Assembly: GCA_002633025.1 (NCBI GenBank)
Contig: NMRB01003220.1
Location: 1 to 64,000 of the forward strand
Direction of reading: 5' to 3'
DNA: 64,000 nt
From: Notospermus geniculatus
Lineage: Eukaryota; Nemertea; Pilidiophora; Heteronemertea; Lineidae
The notes beneath the pieces were generated by a model. The model was not told the origin of the DNA, made no database searches, and saw only the letters and a program-made list of their open reading frames with translations. This document shows, piece by piece, positions 24,454-38,266 of the stretch. A program made the position numbers and the translations under genes. How positions within the stretch are numbered: the first letter of the stretch is position 1; each line of letters starts with the position of its first letter.

Positions 24454-25902
24454 AGCCTATTCTACCGCAATGACATGGATTTGGTCGGGGCTAAAATTGA
24501 GTCGTCGACTTAAGCCTGGTTTACCCTCGGTAGCACATCAGAATTTCAACTTTTTATGGATCGGAGTTCAGAGCCGAGATAGTCAGAAACCTTTGACTCT
24601 CATAAGGGACGGCGTTGCCAGCTCCGCGTTTAGTTTTTGTAGGGATCCGTTGTCTGACGTGAATACGAAAACTTTCTGATATATGTCTTGGAAAGAACGT
24701 TTCGTATCTAATGATACGGCGACAGGCAATGTTTTATACGGATCATTCTGACTTTTCATCTTGTAAATGATTAACTCTGGAGCATGGTGCTGAATTTTTA
24801 TGTGTACCCAACTTTTTTGTGTGTTTTTGTATTCCACCTCATTCATACCTTAATGTGAGGTTCTTCGCAGGGCGAAAGGTACCATTCCATGTTTAGTAGA
24901 ACTGATCTTTTGTTCTAACCCTTGAAACCTTTGCCATATTGGAGTTGTCGCAAACGAGACAGTCACGTTCATCTGCACCGAACTAGCGGAAGAAGAGTAA
25001 CAGACACACAAAAATATGCTGTTTCCATTTATGTTTTTGACATTATAAGGTTTTGTATTTTCAATGACATTTATAGTGTTGGCAAATAATGATAAGTAAT
25101 AAAAGTAATCCAGAAAATACGCTAAGCCAGACACCAGAGAAAGGTCAAAACGGCTGGAAAATACCACTTCTTATGTAGTCAGGGAAACTTCTGTCTAACA
25201 AAAGTCGGATTACTCTGAGAACAAACTGCCACAGTGGGACGTGTCAGTAAAATAGGCAGATGTCTTTCTATTAAGTTCCAAGCCACTGCATGCTCGTATA
25301 GCCAAAGGCAAATTGTCAATTTCTGACTTACATGTACGTCATCGGGTTTTTTTTATTTGTTGTCATTGTTATTTTTACTACAGATGGACCATGGAAGAAT
25401 ATATGTGGTGTGACTAATCGCACGCTCTATTGTCCGTAGTTTTTGGTGTTTTTAAACGATCATCGCACACTGTAAGACCTGGGGAAATACCACAGGACTT
25501 GTCGATGCAGTCACCAAAAAAATCCATCTTTTGATGACCAGTCCGCAAAGAGAGAATGATCTTCTTATTCGTAACCTTAGACCTTAAGCACAACCTGCCT
25601 TAAGTGGGAAAAAACAACGTATATACCTTAATTGCTCGGTGATTTTTCGAAGGACAGCAGCGAAATCTTATTATTGTTGTTGATGATCCTCTGATTGTCT
25701 GTGAACAGCCTGGCGATTGTCTATTCCCGAAACGAATGCAATCGTCAATTTGGAAACCGTTGATTTCGTTTCTTTGATTACTTCCACAGTTTGATTACAG
25801 AGTGGTTATAGGTCGGTCTTGCTGACACAGCAGGCTGTTGATTTCTTCGAATCGAAGTCCTGACACTGTCCCTTTTGATGATAATGTTGGAGCAGCTAGA
25901 TC
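24454..25902. other. no recognised gene
   Basis: Minus-strand frames at 24583-24846 and 24850-25167 are open for 87 and 105 codons but show no recognised domain or clear splice signals. Nothing else assignable. Confidence 0.35.
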
Positions 25903-25905
25903 TTA

Positions 25906-26486
25906 AGGCCTGTCTACACGATCATACATTTGTTCAAAACATCATCATACATTTGTATGATGATGTTCATGGACAGATATTTGATTGTGTAGGCTGTTTT
26001 CCCAACAAACTTGAACAGCAACCAACATGTATGATGATGTTCAAATTTGTGTGATGATGTTCAGGACAAAATGTATGATCGTGTGGACTGTTTTCCCAAC
26101 AAACCTGAACATGTATGATGATGTTCAAATTTTTAGCTGCATGTTTCATCTTGCCAATGCAAAACATCCCAAAAAAAATGTGTGATGATGTTCATGGACA
26201 AATGTATGATCGTGTGGACGGTTTTCCCAACAAACTTGAACAGCATCCAACATTATCCTTTCTCCATCATACTTCATCATACAAAGTTCATGAATGTTGG
26301 ACTGTAGATCGAAATCCACAACAAACTTGAACATCATCATGCAAGTGTATGATGCTGTTTTGAACAATGTATGATGATGTTCAAAATTTTAGCTGCATTG
26401 TCACAAGACAGAAATCGACACACAAGCTTGGACATCATCATACAAATGTATGATGATGTTTTGAACAAATGTATGATCGTGTAGAC
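25906..26486. mobile_element. MITE related to the 3389 element, cut by the assembly gap
   Basis: It starts AGGCCTGTCTACACGATCAT directly after TTA (25903-25905), the same terminus and target base triplet as the element at 3389. The interior is a mosaic of ATGATGATGTTCA, AAATGTATGATCGTGTGGAC and TTTTCCCAACAAACTTGAAC units in both orientations. The right end reads ATGATCGTGTAGAC at 26473-26486 and then runs into Ns. Confidence 0.65.
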
Positions 26487-26684
26487 NNNNNNNNNNNNNN
26501 NNNNNNNNNNNNNNNNNNNNNNNNNNNNNNNNNNNNNNNNNNNNNNNNNNNNNNNNNNNNNNNNNNNNNNNNNNNNNNNNNNNNNNNNNNNNNNNNNNNN
26601 NNNNNNNNNNNNNNNNNNNNNNNNNNNNNNNNNNNNNNNNNNNNNNNNNNNNNNNNNNNNNNNNNNNNNNNNNNNNNNNNNNNN
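26487..26684. other. assembly gap, 198 Ns
   Basis: Unknown bases placed inside or at the end of a self-complementary repeat, a common cause of assembly breaks. Length may be nominal. Confidence 0.98.
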
Positions 26685-28425
26685 AGGGGGAGGGGTGACA
26701 CTCACAGATGGGGAACACTGCTTGGTCTCGCTGCGATTTTGGTGTTGGCCTACTGAAAAATGTCATATGAGCCCACTGCTTATACATGTAACTAGAGACA
26801 CGGCCCACCACAGTAGAAAAGAGTCGCTTCGCGATATCTCCGCTCAATTTATTACAAAGTAATGCTGCCGTTCCCATTAACCTGGCACTGAAATGCAAGT
26901 TACTTTCTGGATGTTTGATGTCGCAATTTGGCTATTTCTCATGGCAAATATATCGATATGCCTCTTTATCAGTAAGTTCAGGTCCTCTTTGCCCCTCGTT
27001 AATTACTCCCAACAGATGCGTGTCCAATGAAGATATTCGGAATGAACTTGGGATGAAAAATCCACTGGGGAACTGATTGCCAATCAAGCGATTACCATAA
27101 ACATTACGACTCGTCTGTGCAACAGTAAAGCACTAAGATCGTTCTCCTTGTCAAGAGCATTCGCACGTAAACGTTTTAGTAATGGAGAGTTTTCTCAAAG
27201 CCCCCGAAACGCCAACGCGAACGCCAATACCATTGTTTGATGCCACGAAGGGAGCAGGGAACAATAGGACAGACGTTTTCGTCGGCGTTTCGGGAGCTTT
27301 GCGAAAACTCTCTAATTACTCCAAAGGCATTGATGCATTTTTTTCTGAATCTGGTTATTTAGGCCCACGAACAGCGAGGGCTCGTCAGATTGTACAGCCA
27401 GCATAGGAAGACGGTATTGGCGAGGATTCCCTGTATATACTCTACTTTCATCGATTTAAGACCGGTTCATTATAAGTGCATGTGACCGCCCCCGTGCAGC
27501 ACAGCGTGAATAGGCCCACGGCCCCTTGTTGTTCATTGGCGCACATTTTCTACTCGTGCTGGTGGGCTGAAAGTGACTCGTGGTTGTCAGTACGGATAAA
27601 CAGATTGCTATCTGTGGTTTAATCTGTGTACCGTGCGATTGATTAATTTCCGTTGGGTTTTGTCGTTCCGGGACCATTACGTAACAGGGTAATTCACAGA
27701 AATGTTCAACAAATAACATCCAGTATAGGCCTACTGGTGCGCCTAGTTATCCGTGCTAGTCGTTATGCAAAACCCACGGTCAGTGAGTGCGGTAGGCCTA
27801 CTCATTCGGCATCGGTTATCCAGGCATTGCTTACGAATTGTGATGTAAACATAGCACACAGGGGCAGGCTAGACGTCAATCATACATATGGTCAGCTCTA
27901 TTCATGGATTCGAACCATGAGGTCAAAGTTATACAGAATGGGCGTGGCTTGAATATCCAGAACCGGTCTTAAATCGATGAAAGTAGAGTACATGTATGTT
28001 CATTGCATAGCTTTATTGTGACTTCTCCTTTATTTTGAACCGACCTTCTATATGTCAGAGAAGAGAATGATATATGTAACCAAAGATGACCCTGATTATG
28101 CAGGGGACTGATTGATTGAGTTTGAAGGAAAGATCGAAGCAGTATTACACGTTGTTAGACGTACATCTGACACTTACATCTGGTCAAACATGTCTAGGGA
28201 GAAAAATTGCCTGAACGATGCGGTGAATCGGAATAGAATTGCCGCCTAGAATGTCTAGTTAGTCTTATCAGAGGCAAGATAAGGGAGGAAAAGTCATCCA
28301 GGAGTCTATTAATGATGCAGGCGGGGTTTTAGATTCATCGTGGACTTGTTTTAGACAGGAATACTCAATCATAGCCGCACGTACGCAGATAGTTGCAATG
28401 GGCGTCAGAGAACCAGGCCAGACAA
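26685..28425. other. no recognised gene; one MITE
   Basis: Apart from the MITE at 27183, no feature recognised. AGGCCTAC-type motifs are frequent around 27500-27800. Confidence 0.4.
27183..27314. mobile_element. MITE, family GAGTTTTCGCAAAGCCCCC, copy 3
   Basis: Terminal inverted repeats GGAGAGTTTTCTCAAAGCCCCC and the inverse of GGGAGCTTTGCGAAAACTCTC, with the family core TTGATGCCACGAAGGGAGCA. TAAT on both sides may be the target duplication. Confidence 0.75.
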
Positions 28426-28814
28426 TCGACTGCAACCTCGTTCCCAGGGGTCGTTCGCTTTCTGACAATATGGCGGTCGCGTCACTAACCCCTGGCATCA
28501 GCTTTGGATTTAACGCACGTGATTGGTTGACGGGAAACCGTCAAATATATCCAAGAATATACCCAAAGAAATTTTCAAAATATTTTGGATCAAACCAGAA
28601 GGTTATCTATATCCAGGTTTGATGATTTTTTGTAAAAAGAATTTTAAAAAGCACTGGTTAGTATTTCAAATTGATTATTTTGACTCGTGCTGCCACCTAT
28701 ACTTAGTCCAAGATTCCTGGATTAGCAACCGAAGCTGATTCCAGGGGTTAGTGAGCGAGTGGTCCGAGGTTGTCTGAGCGAACTATACCCCTGGGGACGA
28801 GGTTGAATCGACTG
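28426..28814. mobile_element. 389-bp element, terminal repeats of about 85 bp
   Basis: The left arm, starting AATCGACTGCAACCTCGTTC with CCCAGGGGTCGTTCGC inside, is inverted at 28729-28814 with moderate divergence. The interior is AT-rich and includes an imperfect AATATATCCAAGAATAT / ATATCCAGGTTTG region. Non-autonomous DNA transposon likely. Confidence 0.65.
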
Positions 28815-29559
28815 AGGGTCGTCTATTGAGGTCATTAGCTGCCTTGGGGGTGGAGAGGTTGTTAGAGCCATCAACTTTGGTGAAGGACGTTACCGTAATC
28901 ACACCCGGGCATTATTCTTGTACTGATACATTAGGGCGGGTCGATGATGTCTTCGTAGATTTCTGGCAGATCCGTATTGATGAGAACGACATCAATTTCA
29001 ACCACTCTTTCATTGTTATAAGAATAATGACCGGATACGAGACAAGGTTGTTAATCTTTTCCCCCTAATTTGTGGTTTGTAAGGAGAAACGTTAGAAGCT
29101 AGTGTAATGCAATGGGACCGCTTGTGTGTGCCACTCTCAACTTCGGCAACATCGTGAGCCAAATATCATGCGGCAACAAGATGGGATTTGTCTTTTGCGA
29201 TATAGCAAGACACGATGATGGTAAAAAAACACCCTGTCTGGCTTCGGGGGTTCACCCAATTGGTAAACGATAGGGTAGCGGATAATGTATATTAATAAAA
29301 AAATATGACTGCTGAACTCAATTACCTGACTTTTTCTGCTATCACTGCTCTCCTAACAAGAACCACACTAAACGAGATATAGGACCAGTATAAAGATACA
29401 TTACGGAGGCTCGGCCAATAACTAATTGGAAGAATTAAGTAGGCTATAAAGAATGACAAGAGCAAGAGAAGTGACTAGCGTACTCGGTGATTTCTAATGT
29501 AGAGCGATACTAGGAACTGGCAACGACTGTGACACAGAAGTAGAGGATGAAAAACTGAA
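28815..29559. other. no recognised gene
   Basis: Nothing assignable. Confidence 0.4.
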
Positions 29560-29930
29560 TGTTTGTTCGATAAATTGGTCAGTGAATCCAACTAATTTTT
29601 GTTCTACAATTTGGTCTGTCAGTGGTGACCCCACCGACGTATGTTGGTCAGTAAGTTGTTTCAGGTGGTTGGGTAGTCCTACTACCGCTTGTTTGGTCAA
29701 GTGGTGGTTTGTGAGTCCCATCACTAGTTTGTTCAACAGTTGGTTTGTGAGTCCTACCATTTGTTTGTTTTATAGGTGGTGAGTGATTCGTCCAACCACT
29801 CGTACAACATGTAGGTGGTTGTGAGACCCACCATTTGTTTGTTCAGCAGGTGGTTAGTCACTCCCACCAATAGTTTGTTCTGCACATGTGGCATGAATCC
29901 CGCCAATTTCTTGTTCTATTCTTTGGTAAA
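29560..29930 (-). repeat. degenerate minisatellite, roughly 42-bp units
   Basis: On the plus strand, units of the type TTTGTTC(A/G)(A/G)CAGGTGGTTTGTGAGTCC(C/T)ACCA repeat about eight to nine times with much variation in length. Minus-strand translation of 29494-29760 gives repeated peptides of about 14 residues (VGLTNQLLNK, MGLTNHHLTK, VGFTDQFIEQ). Towards 29760-29900 the frame breaks, so if this ever was coding it is decayed; it may equally be non-coding. Confidence 0.6.
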
Positions 29931-32900
29931 GGCATCCACCAGGATTTTTCAAGGGTTTGTATGTAGTTTACATGATACACAACGTTCTTTATCCACAATT
30001 CCAAATCATCGAAGCCTGGTGTTCCTAGTCGCAGAGAATGTTTTATCAAACCAAATTCTTGAAGAAGGGGACATTTTACCATCATGTTTTAATCGTACTG
30101 TGTAACATCTTCAACGACACCACTGTACGCCTTCTCAGCGACCAACGTCCATTGCTTCTCATGTACAACAGCTCGTGTACATGGAGGAGTCAATAATTTT
30201 CTTTTTATTTCTATGTTCAGCTTATGGTCATCAAATGCATCGAATCGGAAATCTCGCGATGATTTCTCGCTCGTTGTCTCTTCAACAATCTCCTGATAAG
30301 CGCAAGGAAACGTGTCTTTTTCTCGAAATCTGCATCTTGAATGACAATAAAGAGAAGTTCACCGAATGACAATAAAGAAAGGTCGTTGATGAATGGTGAT
30401 AAAGAAACAGCGCAGGATATCGAGGTCCTGGCAACGACTATCTTGTTTGTCACTTTTTGTAACTCACCAGTGGAAAAAAGGATAGTCGGAAACAGGTTTG
30501 GTTTCTGCCGAGATGCTCTGAAGTCTCCTCAGCTGAAAGTGAAACGACGCTTGTTGTGTGACTGATATTTCCATCCCCGACTTCAAGCAATGCGAGTGTA
30601 AATATGCTAACCCGCAGGAGACAAACTCAATCATCTTGCACAGAAGCCAGCAAGTATTGTTCGGAAGCCACGTGAATGGTCCTTTATATCGTCGAATGGC
30701 CTGTCATTTGAGTACAAGCATTCGCCAAGGGTTACGATGGTAGACAAGGGAGTCGTTACTTATCATTCAAATGTCTTGTGGTGATACGTTAGGATCGTAT
30801 TATCAGAAACCTTATTCGGCAAGCTAGACAAATTACACATCAGATTGGAGCAGGGAGGTGCTTTTGCATTTACCGGATACCTGTGGTATACGGAGAATTT
30901 TTTATGAGAGCGAATCGATATAAGGTTACATTGCGGCTTGCGTTATTGCGATCACACGTGTTGATAGAATCTGATGGCCAAGAGCCCCGAGGAAACATCA
31001 GGTGAAGCAAGATTCCTTAGTGATATTGATCGGGTTGGCGTCTTTTAATCTAAGGGCTGGGAAAGTCAGCGTAGTAATTTACGCCGTCCTGGTGTGGTCA
31101 GTATTGAGTAGAAGGGAAGGTCTGCTGAGAGAACATTTCCGGGCCATTCATGGCTTTCTCACAGCAGAATATAAAGTATACTCGCTCCAGTTGCTTACCA
31201 AAATCATCTTGGCTCATATCACGTCGACAGGAGTTTCTTTTACAGCTACTCAGAGTAGGAGCACGGTGTATCCTGCAATTTATTATTTCGATGACTTACG
31301 GTGTGTACTTGTGATTAATTTCAAATTCAATTAATTTCTTTTGTAAGTTTTGTACTTTGGATTTTTTTGTAACTCATAACACCATTTTCGTCTTGATAGC
31401 ATTTTTTTTCACGTACGGTTCTGCAGGTTCGCACTAAGGAATTCTTTGCCGTTGCTGAGAAAAATAGACTTTTCACTTCTCACGGTAAGCTTGCGTAATA
31501 CACTGATTACCATCAAGGCACTGCTTGTAGATTCCAAAGCCCTCCGATTATATGCTAAGATAAAGCTACTTTCCGGGAATTGAAATATTGGCTCATTTGC
31601 ATGTGATTTGTGTATTTGATTAAAGAAAATTTACGTCAGCAAATTTCCGTCGTGGCTAACTCACAGTGCATATTCAAACTTAATTCCTGAATTTCTGCCA
31701 GCTGACTAAGTTCCACTCTTTCACGAGTATGATTTTTTTCCGTAGAGATAATATCATATGATGACATGTTTACGTCATCTATAACACTAATTAAAACGCT
31801 TGGTGGGATTGGTGTTGAAGAAAACCTTTTGTTCATGTCATCTATCATCGAATGTCATGGTAGAGTTACTTTATTAACTGTCTAAATCGATATACCACAA
31901 ATTTGTCTGAAAATTAAGCTGTGAAAAGCATTTTAAACACCCTGCATCAAACACGCTGTGAAATATGACTTATCAAGTTCATTTTTCATGATATAGTCAG
32001 AATTATGAAACGCACGCCGGGTAGAAATATACTGGCTCTCTGGACATACTCTATAAACCTTGGCTTTGAATAAATCAAACTGTGGTTTTCCCCTTGAGTA
32101 ATGAAACCACAGTCTGATAGTATCTGAAACTATTTGTCTCCATTTTATGTTTGTAAATAATACATGGATGAAGTTTTCATAGAACGTGTTCGCTTAACGA
32201 AGATAAGTTGCGAAAATTTGTCATACCTCGTTGTAACATACTGTCGCATTGGCGCAATCAGATTATATTTGAAGTGAAATAGATTGGCTCAACTGATAAT
32301 TTTCTCAGGAGAATATCAGATGGAACGTGAGTTAAGCCATGTAAGTACCGGGAATAACAAACATTTTCCTGGTAGTCCTGACGGAAGCTTCTGACGAATA
32401 TATCAAAACCACCCCAGTGCATAGAACTTGACCTTTGTGCCATAGTAGCCTACATGTAGTTCGACTTGCATTACTGTAACTAATTGAGCTACACCAATTA
32501 TCTGTTTTGGGCTACACACATGTAATAGTAATTGCCATAATTGGCCGTTTGCGTGGGTTCAGGATTTTGAAATTCAAAGTTTGAAATTGAATTTGAATCT
32601 AATCGCAAACAAATGAATTTGATGCATGGTTCATTGTACTAGCTAAGAACGGGATGACTTCCAGAGGTCTCACATGACAACAAGATATCACAACTGCTAC
32701 AAGAAGTTGGCATTTCCACCGCCATCCTTTGTTTACATTTCCTCCTAAGGTCTTTCACTTGCTGAGTAAGGTTGTTTACCTACATGTACACAGAACTTTT
32801 GCGAACTTATATCGTCGTAAAGCACATCTTGAGAAGGGCAGACTTGAGCAGCTAACTTACTGTAAGAAAACAATTGACGAATATGTCATAGGTTCATTCG

Positions 32901-34134
32901 TGTGATATTTATCAAGGTACAATGTTTCACACAAAATAACACTATTATTCTCCAAAATACCAAGAGCTAATGATTGAATAAGCTAAGCCCACGTTACCGT
33001 TTGTTCTTCTAGCCTTTGTCTGATCGTTCGTTATCCAAGAGTCGAGCTTAGTACTTCATCAGCGATTACCGAGGGAAGAAATGTACGGGACAGTAAACGT
33101 TGTTTAAATGCGCTTATTTTCCATTTGAAGTTGTTCAATTCAACCTCCAGTAAGCACCTTACCCTTCACTATGTGACTTTATCAAAGTATGCGTACATTG
33201 CAGCTTCCAGGGTTGAATAGGAATGCAGCTTTGGTTTTATTCAAAGTTAACTTCAGCCTGGAGATATGATTAAAATTCATCGCATTGACGAATTCAAATG
33301 TATTACATGAAGGGATGATTTGGTTTTAGGAGCATAAAGCTTTGGGCATGTCGGTAGTAAGCTCCAAATCTTTACCGATTACTGTCATAACGCGAACTTT
33401 GTTGACGTCGTAAGCTCCTGACATGCATCGGGACCATAGAAGATCAACTACATGAAAGTGGTATCGGTTTGTAATAGTGCATTGCATCGTTTCATAGCTG
33501 GACAGTATGAAACTCCGTTTTGCTGCACGATGACGAATTGCTGACAGGTCACTTATACGTTGCCATTGTGATGAAAAAAGGTCAAGGCCCGCTCTCGGCG
33601 GTGCATGTCCTGGCGAGAACGAGTCTGTTCTAATGTTCATACCGTACACCGTTACTTTTAATTCACACTACCAGTTGAGCAGCTCTCTTGTCGTAGCACA
33701 GTGTCCTCATAGATTCAAAAAAGCAGATTCAGAACTCGCTGATGCGTCTAATATGTACATTTAGACTAGTTGGTGGATTTGTGGTTTAATCAATAACCAT
33801 TTACGCCTTTTTCGATACCAGTGTTCATCAAACCGATCATTCCGCACTTCCTGAAGGCAACACAGCAAATAGTAGTTGTTGTTTCCTCACAAAGAAGTCT
33901 TCAGTGAAGGGAAAGCAGCTCTTATTTCGCGTCACAACACTATTAAGCGTGAAATCATCTTCTGCTAATGATAAGGAGTATCCGACTACATCATCCGCTT
34001 TCCTACTAAAAGCAACAAAAAGCAAAATGCGTCTCAGACTTTTTATTCCTAAGAAGATCGGTTGATTCTGAGCTACATGTATACGTTTCGTCTGCGCTTA
34101 GTCTACGCGACAGCAAAACACGTCGTTTTTTATG
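29931..34134. other. no recognised gene
   Basis: The longest open frames (31002-31334 plus, 110 codons; 33326-33649 minus, 107 codons) show no domain I recognise and have no supporting splice pattern. No repeat longer than small hairpins noted. Confidence 0.35.
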
Positions 34135-34135
34135 G

Positions 34136-35455
34136 TTCCCGATCAATCAGATCGGGAACCATATTGTTTTTGGTCATGGTGTCTGTGTGTGTGTGTGTGT
34201 GTCTGTGTGTGTGTGTGTGTGTCTGTGTATCTGTGTGTCCGGTCTGTCACACCTTCATATCTCATCTACTTGAACAGCTAGAGCCTTGGAAACAAGTCCT
34301 ACCCCTAGGTTTGTCAACCTGGGCAATCCAATGAGCCAATAATTTTCAATCTCAGATGTCTCCATCATGATGTAATCAACATATCGGACTTGATATTTTG
34401 TCTGTCACGCTTTTATCTGATGGCATAACTCGGCTCCTTCAACACCTACAGCAATGGAAGTAAGTTGTACCCTTAGGTTTTCATACCTTAGGAATTGAAT
34501 GGGCTGATTACTTTTGATGTGAGATGTTGGGATCATGGTGATATCGATATCACGAATTTGATATTTTCAGATAACTTGCCATACTGTCAACTGAGCAATA
34601 TGAAACAAGTCTTAGTTCATGCCTACTTATCCAAGGACTGGACTATGTTGAAATTCTCAGCCTCAAGTGTCCGGGTGTTCGAAATATCATGAGATTTTGA
34701 TATATCAAACTTGATAATTTGAAATATCTCTGCCTGTGGTAAAGGTAGAGGCATGATATCACCCATACTTAGGTTATTGAGGATGCCCATTTCGATTATG
34801 CAATGACCTTGATGATCAGAGGTCAAGGTCAAGGTCAGAGGTCAAGGTCGAACTTGAAAATTTGAAATATCTCTGCCTGTGGTAGTGATAGAGACATGAT
34901 ATCACCCACACTTTAGGTTATTGAGGATGCACATTTCGATTATGCAATGACCTTGATTGTCAGAGGTCAAGGTCAAGGTCAAACATGAAAAATTGTAATT
35001 TCTCTGCCTGTGGTCGAGATAGAGACATGATATCCCCCATACTTAGGTTATTGAGGATGCCCATTTCGATTATGTAATGACAATGATGATCAGAGGTCAA
35101 GGTCAAGGTCAAACTTGATAATTCGAAATTTCTCGGCCTTTGGTAAAGGTAGAGGCATGATATCACCCATACCTAGGTTATTGAGGATGCCCATTTCGAT
35201 TATGCAATGACCTTGATGATCAGAGGTCAAGGTCAAGGTCATACTTTGATAATTTGATATATCTCTGCCTATGACAGAGGTGGAAGCATGATATCACCCA
35301 CTATTAGGTTACTGAGGATGCCCATTTTGATTATGCAATGACCTTGATGATCAGAGGTCAAGGTCAAAGCTGATGATTTGATTTGAGCACATCAAAATGG
35401 CTGCCAGCAGGCTGTCTGTCATGCCTGTAAGGTCCTCTTAACAAGCGGGAACCAT
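34136..35455. repeat. composite repeat: palindrome, TG tract, AGGTCA-rich tandem array
   Basis: It begins with the hairpin GGTTCCCGATC-AATCA-GATCGGGAACC (about 34136-34162). A (TG)n/TCTG microsatellite follows (about 34183-34240), then single-copy sequence. From about 34720 to 35370 there are five tandem units of roughly 130-140 bp, each with TCTCTGCCTGTGGTA, CATGATATCACCCA, TTAGGTTATTGAGGATGCCCAT and a block of AGGTCAAGGTCA. The tract closes with GCGGGAACCATCAGAC, echoing the start. It looks like one repeat family carrying an internal satellite. Confidence 0.7.
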
Positions 35456-38266
35456 CAGACATTTACAATGTCATCTTGTTTATCCAGCGGGAGAAATAGC
35501 ATGTGTACCAATATGATTTCTGCTACCAATTCTGAAGATCGAATTCTAACAGCTATTTTCGTATGTTACAGTATTTCGAGTCAATATTCATCATATTTTC
35601 GGTTTAATATCTCTAGCTACATTGTACACCGAGCAGTCTTTTGTTCTAATCGGACAAGCCTTCAGATGCAGCCATCAGTGCAGAGTTACAATTACAATAG
35701 TATAGCCTGATTAATGATAGAGTGTTCATATATGATCCTCTTTCTTACTAAAGCGAACTTGCTTTGTGTCGAAGTATGTGTACAAAGCTCCTTTATAAGC
35801 AAAATATAGTGACAGATCAACAAATTTTTAGAAAACCCTTGCTAGGGCTGATAGACTTTACACAACGATGCCTGCAGCTAAACAAGTGCATTCTTTTGTT
35901 CATGTTTCTACCTAAACTGTTCCTTTCCTATTTACGTTTACATTTAGTTTTCCTGACATTTTATATTCGAATAATTTTATATCAGTTTAAACTTTTGTGT
36001 CTGAAAACTGAAATGCCAGACTGTGTAGGAATTTTGTTTTAAAATGTAGAGAGTTCAACCTTTAAATATCGCTTCGAATTAAAAGTACGTACATGTACAT
36101 GTATGAAATAAAGTACCGGTACTTCAGGACTGAGGGGCACTCAACAATATTCCGGTACGTCAATTCGTGATTGTTTGGAGGGAAGAATTGTGCAATGTCG
36201 ACCAACTGTTTGCAGATTTTAGGAAATGTACCTAGATTATATCATGCCTTATTTCTGCTGCAGACCGTCTTTGACAGGTTTATTTGCTATTTTATTCACC
36301 CAAATAAAATTACATCATGCAGTTCAGAACTCCATAGCAATATTTTATAATCCATTCTATCAAACCAATTTTGATTAATTGGACGGATAGCATCAACAAA
36401 ATGTCACGTATGTGCATGCCTCAGGTATCTCTTGCATTAGCTGGAGAGAACAGGAAAATAAAATCATTTGCATGTAACGGATAAAATTTAAGACTTGACA
36501 TTTGGAACAGTCTGTTGGTAGCAGGATCAAGAAGATATACCCAGGAGGCTATCGCATTGCCAACCAGCCTGAAATCCTATACTTCAAAATTGTAATACAT
36601 ACGGATGTTGCTATTTTAATGCTTGCATCGAGGTCGCATTCCAATTTTTTTCTTCCATCTTACCTTTTGAAAGATTTAAGGTTTCCACGAACCGTTCTCT
36701 AGCTTTTTCCCCGGATTACTATCAGTCAAGTGGTACGTTTCTTCCATGAACTATTGCATTTAAATAATTCAACAGTGCGTGATTGATGGTAAACTCAAAG
36801 TTAAATGCTTACAACTTGGTCAGGAAAACGTCGGCAGCTTTGAATCTACGAGGAAAACGGTGGCCATGAGATGTTGCCGAGAAAAAATTATTCGTCTTGA
36901 TATCCACATACCGATGACATCGTCTACAGGGAGATGGTTCATCGACGCTATGACCAACTCCTCTCGATATAGTTGTCCTTTATGAATCTAGATGCATTGT
37001 CCCACAATGACAATCTATGAAGATATGCATTGGCTTGATAAATATGCATTGTCTAACTGTCATCATACCACTGGCGAGATGACGGAGCATCGGACAGGAA
37101 CATGCCTGGCTGCATTTCTTTATAGAATTAATTACCAATAATACCCATTTGTTTATTCCACTCCAAAAGCCTCGTCTATCAGTGATCGTATCATTTAATA
37201 AAGCTTCATTATCAGCATGCCATTATCACCATGATTGATGATAATGACTATCTGGCCTGTAACAGTTCTGCCTTCACCTAGCCTTTGAAACCCTGACATT
37301 TGGAAAGCAGTGGTGACAATACCTGGTTTCCAATTTAGAAGCGGTTTAGCAATCGTCGAGGTGATTAAATTGCTCTGGGCATGCTACCAGGGGGTTGTCT
37401 CGAGATGGATCAGTCACAAGTGTCTGGCTTATCTAGGAAGGATGGATGTTACATTGGCGCTTAACAGGTGTTGGCGAAGCTGTTTGCCTGCCTTTGGTGT
37501 CATGTTCGTAATGAGTTTGGTCGGTCGGCGCTTCCTCCCTGGAATTGAGAAGCTATTACCGGCGACATGCGAGGCGTACAGCTTGACTTTCTTCTACGGC
37601 CTACGCCTGACGGTGGAGTAATTCAATCGACCAGGCCATACCGAAATGCCTTTGGAGTTCCCATTCTGGGTAAACTTTAAATACATGTATACCCCAACGG
37701 ACAGACAGATTGACAGACAGAGAGACTAATCAAACAATTTCTATGGGAAGCTAAGAAATAAGCCTCAAACACCGCGGAAAAACCACAGACACCCTGTAGG
37801 TAATCACTTTGTTTCCGGAGTCCGGATGACCTGCCAGTCACATGTTTCCGTTCCTTGCTGTCACAGCAGAATGACTAAAGGATACTGTTTTTGCAAAGCA
37901 TCGTAAGGTTGTCTTTTTGCTGATATCCTGACGACAGCTCAACAACCCAATCGGAAGGCGCGAATTGAAGGAGTCATTCTCGATGTGGATGATTAGGAGG
38001 TAGATTTTTGTACATATAAAAGACTCGACCGTGTGACTTTGACAAATACATGGAAAGTTCCTGTGCATTGACTGAAGTTACACGCGTTTAAATCTAACAA
38101 CGTTTTTGAATATGATGGCCCCAAATTCTTTTATGAATGTGGGCCCTGTGGCCATTCGTGCATCAACAAGCCCCGGAGATGTCTACTGTGCCTTCTCTGA
38201 AGGATGTACCGGAAATCCCCATACCTCCTTACCCAAAATTATTACTTCGGGAACGACAGCAAGAGT
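35456..38266. other. no recognised gene
   Basis: AT-rich, with short open frames lacking similarity. TACATGTACATGTA occurs near 36090. Confidence 0.4.

Noticed and set aside
27895-27935. GGTTCGAATCC, a perfect tRNA B-box consensus on the minus strand near 27912
   Set aside because: No D-arm, A box or cloverleaf fits upstream.
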